Assembly (NCBI GenBank): GCA_012515135.1
Contig: JAAYYX010000020.1
Span: forward strand, 1 to 7,474
DNA: 7,474 nucleotides
Reading direction: 5' to 3'
Source: Clostridiales bacterium
GTDB lineage: Bacteria; Bacillota; Clostridia; Peptostreptococcales; Anaerovoracaceae
Of this stretch, positions 1 to 5,913 are shown piece by piece. Within the stretch, counting starts at the first letter, position 1. Each line of letters opens with the position of its first letter. The notes under the pieces are model-generated. The model was not told the origin of the DNA. It made no database searches and saw only the letters and a list, made by a program, of their open reading frames with translations. The translations under genes were made by a program, and so were the position numbers.

Positions 1-1350
1 GTGGTTTGTGCCCATGAACCCGACAAGATAATAGCAGTGAGAAAAGATGCACCCCTGGTGGCGGGAATAGGAAAAGGCTGCAACTTCATAGCCTCGGACA
101 TACCCGCTCTTTTAAAATATGTCCGCGAAATATTTTTGATCGAAAACAACGAAACCATTGTAGTCACAAAAAATGAAATAAAAATATATGACGAAAAAGG
201 ACAAACAGTAAAAAGAGATGTTTTTCATGTTACATGGGATGCCGATGCTGCGGAAAAGGGCGGATATCTTCATTTTATGCTGAAGGAAATCCACGAACAG
301 CCCAAGGGTCTTGAGGACACCCTGCTGAGGAGACTCGATAAAGACGGAAGAATCAAACTCGACGGTATAACCATGACAAAAAAAGACATAGAAAGTTTTA
401 ATAAAATATACATAGTGGCCTGCGGGACCGCATATCATGCAGGACTTGTGGGGAAGTATACAATAGAGAAAATGGCCAGGATCCCCGTTGAAGTCGATAT
501 AGCTTCAGAGTTCCGCTACCGGGATTCCTTTGTTGATGAAAACACTTTGTTCATTGCCATAAGCCAGTCGGGAGAGACTCTGGATACCCTGGCAGCACTT
601 CGGGAAGCAAAAAGAAAGGGTGCCAGGATACTTTCGGTGGTAAATGTTGTGGGGAGTTCTGTTGCAAGAGAATCCGATGATGTTTTTTACACATGGGCGG
701 GTCCGGAGATAGCGGTGGCATCAACAAAAGCATATACTACTCAGCTCATGTGCATGTATCTAATCGGCCTTTACATGGGCTACACAAAAGGGGTTATTGA
801 CAAAGAATATTACATGGCAATGCTTGAAGAACTGAAAGCCATACCGGATAAGCTGAGGCTTGTCCTGAAAAACGAACCCCTCATATCAGATCTGGCGGAC
901 AGATTCTACCACAGAGAACAGATATTTTTTATCGGAAGGGGACCGGATTCGGGAGTCTCATATGAAGGATCGCTCAAGCTCAAGGAGATTTCATATATCA
1001 ATTCCTTTGCCATAGCTGCAGGAGAGTTGAAACACGGCACCATCGCCCTTATGGAAAAAGGCTCGCTGGTCTTTGCCCTTTCCACACAGGACACCTTGTT
1101 TGAAAAGATGATATCCAATATCGAAGAGATAAAGGCAAGAGGTGCCTATGTTATTGGGATAACCAAAGAAGGAAATACAGAAATAGAAAAGCAGTCCGAT
1201 GAAAGCATTTATATACCCGATTGTCCCGATGAGCTAACGCCGCTGCTTACGGTGGTGCCGCTTCAGGTGTTCGCGTATTATGTGGCAAAAAACAGAGGAT
1301 GCAATATAGATAAGCCAAAAAACCTGGCGAAATCAGTGACTGTTGAATAG
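1..1350 (+). CDS. glmS: Glutamine--fructose-6-phosphate aminotransferase (isomerizing), 5'-truncated by window edge
   Basis: GlmS converts fructose-6-phosphate and glutamine to glucosamine-6-phosphate in the cytoplasm, the entry step to UDP-GlcNAc and peptidoglycan. The 449 residues seen match the end of the glutaminase domain (about 1-75) followed by two SIS sugar-isomerase domains (about 115-265 and 290-435). Visible motifs are CGTAYHAG (141-148), SQSGET (188-193), STKAYTTQ (241-248), EGSLKLKE (322-329), GELKHG (341-346) and the family's terminal NLAKSVTVE. By alignment to E. coli GlmS from memory, the isomerase residues E481, K485, E488, H504 and K603 correspond to E322, K326, E329, H345 and K444, all kept, so the synthase half looks functional. 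E. coli GlmS has about 608 residues, so roughly 160, including the catalytic N-terminal cysteine, lie left of the window. The GTG at base 1 is an internal valine codon, not a start. Any glmS riboswitch would also be outside the window. Confidence 0.97.
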   Translation: MVCAHEPDKIIAVRKDAPLVAGIGKGCNFIASDIPALLKYVREIFLIENNETIVVTKNEIKIYDEKGQTVKRDVFHVTWDADAAEKGGYLHFMLKEIHEQPKGLEDTLLRRLDKDGRIKLDGITMTKKDIESFNKIYIVACGTAYHAGLVGKYTIEKMARIPVEVDIASEFRYRDSFVDENTLFIAISQSGETLDTLAALREAKRKGARILSVVNVVGSSVARESDDVFYTWAGPEIAVASTKAYTTQLMCMYLIGLYMGYTKGVIDKEYYMAMLEELKAIPDKLRLVLKNEPLISDLADRFYHREQIFFIGRGPDSGVSYEGSLKLKEISYINSFAIAAGELKHGTIALMEKGSLVFALSTQDTLFEKMISNIEEIKARGAYVIGITKEGNTEIEKQSDESIYIPDCPDELTPLLTVVPLQVFAYYVAKNRGCNIDKPKNLAKSVTVE

Positions 1351-1353
1351 GAG
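1349..1353 (+). promoter_or_regulatory. Ribosome binding site of the SAHH-type gene
   Basis: AGGAG begins within the glmS TAG stop codon and lies 6 bases before the ATG at 1360. It fixes that start and implies translational coupling to glmS. Confidence 0.8.
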
Positions 1354-1359
1354 AGATCA

Positions 1360-2610
1360 ATGAAACAGCATGAAGTAAAGGACCCGGATCTGGCGCCTTT
1401 GGGACACCAGAAAATAAACTGGGTAAAAAACAATATGCCACTTCTTCGGAGACTTGAAGAGGAGTTTACCGCAGACAGACCTTTTGAAGGAATAAAAATT
1501 TCTCTTTCAATACATATGGAAGCAAAAACAGCCTATTTGTGCAAGGTATTAAAGGCGGGAGGGGCCATCCTTTCAGCCACAGGCAGCAATGTTCTTTCAA
1601 CTCAGGACGATGTGGCGGCAGCCCTGGCAGATGAAGGGATAAATGTGTATGCGATACACGGAATAGGAGAAGAGGGATACAAAAGACATATAGAAATGTG
1701 CCTTTCCCGGAAGTCAAATATAATAATAGATGATGGAGGAGATCTTGTTTCCATGCTTCACAAGGAAAGACCCGATCTGGCTTCTTCGGTATGGGGCGGA
1801 TGTGAAGAAACAACAACAGGGATAAAAAGGCTTAGAGCAATGGAACGGGAGGGAGTCTTGAAATTTCCCATGCTGGCCGTAAACGATGCTGACTGCAAAC
1901 ATCTTTTTGACAACCGTTACGGAACGGGCCAGTCTGTGTGGGACAGCATAATGCGCAATACTAACCTGATCATCGCAGGGAAAACCGTGGTTGTATGCGG
2001 CTACGGATGGTGTGGCAGGGGCATAGCCATGAGGGCGGCAGCGCTGGGTGCCGGAGTGATAGTTACGGAGATAGATCCCGTAAAAGCCATCGAAGCAAAG
2101 ATGGACGGCCATCAAGTAATGACCATGGAAAATGCCGCCGGCATAGGAGATATTTTTGTGACCGCCACCGGATGTTCAAAAACCATAACGCCCGATCATA
2201 TGAAAAAAATGAAAAACAGAGCAATACTTGCCAATGCCGGACATTTTGATGTTGAGGTTGATGTTGAAGCAACCGAAAAAACGGCCCTGGAGAAAAAGGA
2301 AGTCCGCAAAAATATTATGGGATATAAAATGCCCGGGGGCAAATGGATAAATATAATGGCAGAAGGCCGGCTGGTGAATATTGCCGCCGCTGACGGACAT
2401 CCTGCAGAGATAATGGATCTGAGTTTTGCTGTCCAGATATTTTCCGCTTTATATATAAAGGAAAATCATAAGGATCTGGCAAAAAAAGTAATAGATGTTT
2501 CAAAAGATATAGACAAAAGCATAGCAGAAAGAAAGCTTGAAAGCTGGGGGATCAGCATCGATAAGCTTACAGAAGAACAAAGAGTGTATCTTAACAGCTG
2601 GAGATTCTAG
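1360..2610 (+). CDS. ahcY: Adenosylhomocysteinase family protein (SAHH; possibly an S-inosylhomocysteine hydrolase)
   Basis: The family uses bound NAD+ to hydrolyse S-adenosylhomocysteine to homocysteine and adenosine, removing the product inhibitor of SAM-dependent methyltransferases. The 416-residue protein is full length for the short archaeal/Thermotoga-type branch. It has the substrate domain (about 1-190), then a Rossmann NAD domain with GYGWCGRG (214-221), and a C-terminal part with GHFDVEVD (294-301) and AEGRLVN (334-340). Residues matching human H55, D131, E156, K186, D190, H301 and H353 are H52, D125, E150, K180, D184, H295 and H347, so the core chemistry is conserved. Oddly, the adenine-contact stretch reads HMEAKT (52-57) where human SAHH has HMTVET, so T57 and E59 become E54 and K56. 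The protein ends LNSWRF without the KPDHYRY tail of classical enzymes. It starts 9 bases after glmS with a good ribosome binding site. The family assignment is firm; the exact nucleoside is open. Confidence 0.94.
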   Translation: MKQHEVKDPDLAPLGHQKINWVKNNMPLLRRLEEEFTADRPFEGIKISLSIHMEAKTAYLCKVLKAGGAILSATGSNVLSTQDDVAAALADEGINVYAIHGIGEEGYKRHIEMCLSRKSNIIIDDGGDLVSMLHKERPDLASSVWGGCEETTTGIKRLRAMEREGVLKFPMLAVNDADCKHLFDNRYGTGQSVWDSIMRNTNLIIAGKTVVVCGYGWCGRGIAMRAAALGAGVIVTEIDPVKAIEAKMDGHQVMTMENAAGIGDIFVTATGCSKTITPDHMKKMKNRAILANAGHFDVEVDVEATEKTALEKKEVRKNIMGYKMPGGKWINIMAEGRLVNIAAADGHPAEIMDLSFAVQIFSALYIKENHKDLAKKVIDVSKDIDKSIAERKLESWGISIDKLTEEQRVYLNSWRF

Positions 2611-2613
2611 GAG
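2609..2613 (+). promoter_or_regulatory. Ribosome binding site of the deacetylase homolog
   Basis: AGGAG overlaps the TAG stop of the SAHH-type gene and lies 5 bases before the ATG at 2619. This supports that start and tight coupling in one transcript. Confidence 0.75.
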
Positions 2614-2618
2614 AAGAG

Positions 2619-3893
2619 ATGGATAACGAAAAAAGAGCAGAAAGAAGAAAGAAGAAAAAAATGAGGGCTGTTGTGGTATTTCTGGCAATAGCAGTAGTTG
2701 TGGCGGGTGCTTTTTTAGTAATGGGTGCTTACAAAAACCAGGACAGGATAGATAAAGTAATAGCCAAAGCGGATAAGTTTCAAAAGAGTTACTTTTATGA
2801 CAGGGCACTTGATGTACTGAAAGAAGACAAGAGTCTTTATGACCCGGATGATGAAGACGACCCCGTTACACAAAAAATAAACGAGATCCAAAAGGCAAAA
2901 AAGGAGCTTGTGAAATACGACGGATTTGTGGAACACATATTTTTTCACAGTTTGATCGTGTATCCCCAGCTGGCGTTTGACGACAAGGGCCATCCGGCCC
3001 TTGGATACAATGCATGGATGACAACGGCCAGTGAATTCAAGAAGATGCTTCCCTTGCTGCAAGAAAGAGGATATATACTTTACCCCATAGAAGAAGTATG
3101 TAATATAGATAAAGAGACGGGAAAGGTAAAACCAAAAGACATATATCTTCCAAAGGGCAAAAAACCATTGATAATATCCATCGATGATGTTGATTATTAT
3201 GATTATATGAAACCGGACGGTTTCGCCGGCAGACTTGTTGTGGACAAGAACGGTAAAGTTGCCACTGAAGTAAAAACACCCGAAGGCAAAACCGAGACAA
3301 CCTACGATGGAGACGTCATGCCCATACTGGACAGATATGTTGAGAAAAATCCCGAATTCTCGTGGCAGGGATACAAAGGGATAGTTGCCACAACAGGATA
3401 TCAGGGAGCATTCGGATACAGGATAACCGACGGACTGCCCAAGACCGAGGAATGGAGAGAGGAAGTCAAAGAAATATCAAAGGCATTGCGAAAAAGCGGA
3501 TGGGATATAGCTTGCCACAGTTATACCCATGACGGATACCTGAAGGATGCGGATGTTTCCCTTGGATCCATGAAATCAGACATTGACAGATGGAAATCAA
3601 ACATAGAACCTTATGTGGGCGAAACTGCAATATATATTTCTCCTTATGGGTTTCAGTATATGTCAGGAAGCACAGCCCATAGATATATAGTGGATTCCGG
3701 ATTCCATATTTTCTGTCCTGTCAGCAATATAAGAAAGCTTTCATTCTATAAAGATGTAATGGTATCTCCAAGGGTGAATATTGATGGCTACAAAATGATG
3801 CTGGCCCCACAAGAGGTGAATGAATATTATTTTGACGTGAATAAGGTGCTGGATGATGCAAGACCCCCATTTGATGCAGAATCGGTGGTATAA
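2619..3893 (+). CDS. Membrane-anchored polysaccharide deacetylase (NodB-like) family protein
   Basis: NodB-type deacetylases are metal-dependent enzymes that remove acetyl groups from amino-sugar polymers such as peptidoglycan or chitin-like glycans. The 424-residue protein starts with a very basic cytoplasmic stretch (residues 5-16, rich in R and K), followed by one membrane helix (about 17-38). No cleavage or lipoprotein cysteine motif is seen, so it is probably an N-in, C-out anchored protein. Residues 45-100 look helical and charged, perhaps TPR-like. The NodB fold follows: SIDDVD (187-192) in place of TFDDGP, HSYTH (300-304) for the two metal histidines, and SPYGFQ (341-346) in place of the usual RxPYG. 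The paired aspartates D189/D190 and H300/H304 are kept, but the motif-3 arginine and the usual late LxH histidine are not evident. About 60 residues (192-250) with a hairpin-like DGFAGRLVVDKNGK sit between motifs 1 and 2. As far as I recall, this arrangement recurs in clostridial relatives. Activity and substrate are unproven. Confidence 0.85.
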   Translation: MDNEKRAERRKKKKMRAVVVFLAIAVVVAGAFLVMGAYKNQDRIDKVIAKADKFQKSYFYDRALDVLKEDKSLYDPDDEDDPVTQKINEIQKAKKELVKYDGFVEHIFFHSLIVYPQLAFDDKGHPALGYNAWMTTASEFKKMLPLLQERGYILYPIEEVCNIDKETGKVKPKDIYLPKGKKPLIISIDDVDYYDYMKPDGFAGRLVVDKNGKVATEVKTPEGKTETTYDGDVMPILDRYVEKNPEFSWQGYKGIVATTGYQGAFGYRITDGLPKTEEWREEVKEISKALRKSGWDIACHSYTHDGYLKDADVSLGSMKSDIDRWKSNIEPYVGETAIYISPYGFQYMSGSTAHRYIVDSGFHIFCPVSNIRKLSFYKDVMVSPRVNIDGYKMMLAPQEVNEYYFDVNKVLDDARPPFDAESVV

Positions 3894-3902
3894 AAGCATA
3901 AG

Positions 3903-3908
3903 AAGGAG
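3903..3908 (+). promoter_or_regulatory. Ribosome binding site of the aminotransferase gene
   Basis: AAGGAG lies 9 bases before the ATG at 3918, within the 24-base gap after the deacetylase homolog. This is the longest gap in the + strand gene set and shows no hairpin or promoter-like boxes. Confidence 0.8.
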
Positions 3909-3917
3909 AAGACATAT

Positions 3918-5105
3918 ATGGATTATGCAAAAAGACTCAGTTGGCTTGAAGATCAGTCTCTGCTCAAAGCTTTTCAGCTGGCGGAGACGGAAGATATGAT
4001 ATCATTTTCCGCAGGATTCCCCTCGTCTGAAACATATCCCCTTGATGCGGTGAAAGAATCCATGGCAAGGGTCATAGAAAATCAGGGGGAAGCAGCATTA
4101 AGCTACTGTTCTACCAGCGGATACAGCAAATTAAGACAGATACTAATAAAACGCATGGCGGACAAGTTTGGTCTTGATTATGCTCTGGATGAAATAATAA
4201 TAACAAGCGGTTCACAACAGGGACTTGATATGAGCGGTATGCTTTTTGTCAACGAAGGAGATGTGGTGATTTTTGAAGAACCCTCATATCTGGGAGCGGT
4301 AAATGCACTCCGGGCATATCAGGCAGAACTGGTATCTGTGCCAACGGACAGAGAAGGGATGGAAATACCGGCTCTTAGGGATATCCTTGAAAGATACGGA
4401 AAAAGAGTCAAAATGATATATGTGAACCCGGATTTTCAGAATCCCACCGGCAGAAGCTGGTCGGATGAACGAAGAAAAGAGTTTATGGAGTTTATTAAAG
4501 GATATGAGATACCCGTCCTTGAAGATGCCGCATACGGCGAACTTTCCTTTGATAAGGAACGGCAAAAGCCCTTGGCATATTATGATAAAAAAGGTCAGGT
4601 AGTATATATAGGAACTTTTTCAAAAATATTCTGTCCGGGATTAAGAGTTGCTTGGCTTTGTGCCCGAAGGGACATAATGGAGAAATATCTGGTTCTCAAA
4701 AATGCTGCGGATCTTTCCTCATCCACCATTGCACAGATGCAGATGGCGGATTATATGGAGCATAATGACCTGGACGGACACATAAAAAGCATTTGTGCTC
4801 TTTATAAACACAGACGGGATGTGATGGCCGGGATGATAGATTCCGAATTTCCCAAGGAAGTCAAATATGTTCTTCCCAAAGGAGGTCTTTTTATATGGCT
4901 GGAGCTGCCCGAGGGCAAAGATGCGGCGGAACTTCTTGTTCGCGCGGCACAAAAAAAAGTGGCTTTTATAACCGGAGCATCATTTTATCCCAGTGCAAAG
5001 AAAAACAATGAATTAAGACTCAATTTTTCGAATATGTCTGATGAAAAAACTGAAAGAGGCATGAAGATCTTGGGAGCAATAACTAAGGAGTATCTAAATG
5101 GCTAA
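3918..5105 (+). CDS. PLP-dependent aminotransferase, class I/II (fold type I), LysN / MocR-domain-like
   Basis: This is a cytoplasmic pyridoxal-phosphate enzyme that probably moves an amino group between an amino acid and a 2-oxo acid. At 395 residues it has the usual family length. Family marks in order are the N-terminal SFSAGFPSSETYP (29-41), SGSQQGLD (97-104) for phosphate binding, PDFQNPTG (171-178) with N175, LEDAAYGEL (201-209) with D203 for the pyridine nitrogen and Y206, GTFSKIFCPGLRVAW (232-246) with Schiff-base K236 and phosphate-binding R243, and ELRLNFS (365-371) with R367 for the substrate carboxylate. All expected cofactor residues are present, so the enzyme should be active. 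The pattern fits the group containing 2-aminoadipate, aromatic and branched-chain aminotransferases and the C-terminal domain of MocR regulators. There is no N-terminal DNA-binding domain, so it is an enzyme and not a MocR regulator. Substrate cannot be decided from sequence. It overlaps the next gene by 8 bases. Confidence 0.92.
   Translation: MDYAKRLSWLEDQSLLKAFQLAETEDMISFSAGFPSSETYPLDAVKESMARVIENQGEAALSYCSTSGYSKLRQILIKRMADKFGLDYALDEIIITSGSQQGLDMSGMLFVNEGDVVIFEEPSYLGAVNALRAYQAELVSVPTDREGMEIPALRDILERYGKRVKMIYVNPDFQNPTGRSWSDERRKEFMEFIKGYEIPVLEDAAYGELSFDKERQKPLAYYDKKGQVVYIGTFSKIFCPGLRVAWLCARRDIMEKYLVLKNAADLSSSTIAQMQMADYMEHNDLDGHIKSICALYKHRRDVMAGMIDSEFPKEVKYVLPKGGLFIWLELPEGKDAAELLVRAAQKKVAFITGASFYPSAKKNNELRLNFSNMSDEKTERGMKILGAITKEYLNG
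5085..5090 (+). promoter_or_regulatory. Ribosome binding site of the QueG-like gene
   Basis: AAGGAG, inside the end of the aminotransferase gene, lies 7 bases before the ATG at 5098. It supports that start even though the gene begins 8 bases before the upstream stop codon is complete. Confidence 0.8.
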
Positions 5106-5913
5106 ATCTGTTTTGACGGAAAGTTTCAATATAAATGAAAATGTCAAAAAACGAATAAAAGATGCGGTCAGTGAAGGCATAAGGGATTTCCAAAGAAGCA
5201 GGGAATGCAGCACAGGGTTCAAAGAACCGGTAATAGGCTATGTTAGTGCAAAGCATCCTCTTTTTATGAAATACCTTGACGAAGACATATGCCTTCATCC
5301 AAAGACCATATACAGACCGGGTAATACGGTCATAATCCATTTCGTGCCCTTTGAAAGAAAAACGGCTGAAAGCAACAGAGGTGGCAAAGAACCTTCCCCG
5401 GAGTGGACAAAAGCCTTTTATGACAGCATGCATCTTTCCATGAAACTGAACGGCATCATATGCGATACCCTTGATGAAGTCGGAAGACTTCACTCCGGCA
5501 CCAATATACCCACAGACTGGAACGAAGAGAAGTGCAGAGAAGAGTGGTCGCATAAACTGGCGGCCTATGCTGCAGGTATGGGAAGATTCGGCATTGCAGG
5601 ATCATTTCACACTGAACTGGGTTTTGCGGGAAGACTGGGCAGCATACTGGCGGATGAACACTATGCGTCCTTTGAAGAAAAGGATCTGAAAATGTGGGAC
5701 ATGGAGCAGGTCATAAACCACATAAAAACCGACAGTAAATATAAAGGGGCAGAAGACATAAGAGTCAGCCGGCAAGCCATAGAAGCATGTCCCGGCGGTG
5801 CAATATCAAAAGACGGAATAGACAGGAAACTATGTCAGGCAAGGTGCAGGCAAATAAATGATATGATCCCTTCTCCCGAGGTCTGCGGCAAATGCTTTTT
5901 TTATGACAGGTAA
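5098..5913 (+). CDS. Small QueG-like (epoxyqueuosine reductase-related) iron-sulfur protein, function unknown
   Basis: The 271-residue protein resembles the COG1600 group, which includes the cobalamin- and [4Fe-4S]-dependent tRNA epoxyqueuosine reductase QueG. The clearest link is residues 150-186, WSHKLAAYAAGMGRFGIAG followed by GRLGSILAD, matching the family's AARAGLGWIGKN...GEILTD block, and the later ACPGGAI (230-236), matching ACPTGAL. Differences from QueG are marked. It is shorter, and the CxxCxxC that normally precedes the CP cysteine is absent (I221, S224, A227 at those positions). Only C231, C246, C250, C263 and C266 remain in the C-terminal part, and the chain ends five residues after CGKC. 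This suggests at most one [4Fe-4S] cluster. The first 140 residues carry no motif I recognise. There is no signal peptide or membrane segment, so it should be cytoplasmic. It overlaps the aminotransferase by 8 bases and is probably cotranslated. Naming it queG would overstate the evidence. Confidence 0.75.
   Translation: MAKSVLTESFNINENVKKRIKDAVSEGIRDFQRSRECSTGFKEPVIGYVSAKHPLFMKYLDEDICLHPKTIYRPGNTVIIHFVPFERKTAESNRGGKEPSPEWTKAFYDSMHLSMKLNGIICDTLDEVGRLHSGTNIPTDWNEEKCREEWSHKLAAYAAGMGRFGIAGSFHTELGFAGRLGSILADEHYASFEEKDLKMWDMEQVINHIKTDSKYKGAEDIRVSRQAIEACPGGAISKDGIDRKLCQARCRQINDMIPSPEVCGKCFFYDR

Noticed and set aside
1..3. GTG at the first base as a start codon for a 449-residue GlmS
   Set aside because: The frame opens mid-protein at the end of the glutaminase domain, which lacks its catalytic N-terminal cysteine here. 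The gene is simply cut by the window edge.
1714..2115. 133-codon open frame on the - strand inside the SAHH-type gene
   Set aside because: It is antisense to the conserved substrate and NAD-binding regions, and its translation has no family character.
1995..2249. 84-codon + strand frame within the SAHH-type gene
   Set aside because: It is an out-of-frame overlap with the Rossmann domain; its low-complexity translation looks like a frame artefact, and no frameshift is needed because the main frame is intact.
3894..3917. Possible promoter between the deacetylase homolog and the aminotransferase
   Set aside because: The gap is only 24 bases and is mostly taken by a ribosome binding site. No paired -35 and -10 boxes can be supported.
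5083..5553. 156-codon open frame on the - strand opposite the QueG-like gene
   Set aside because: It has no recognisable domain and lies fully antisense to a gene with clear family motifs and a good ribosome site. It is a shadow frame.
5876..5902. Possible terminator: weak CCG/CGG stem followed by seven T at the end of the QueG-like gene
   Set aside because: The stem is about 3 base pairs with a long loop and lies within coding sequence before the stop codon, so it is unlikely to form a stable intrinsic terminator.
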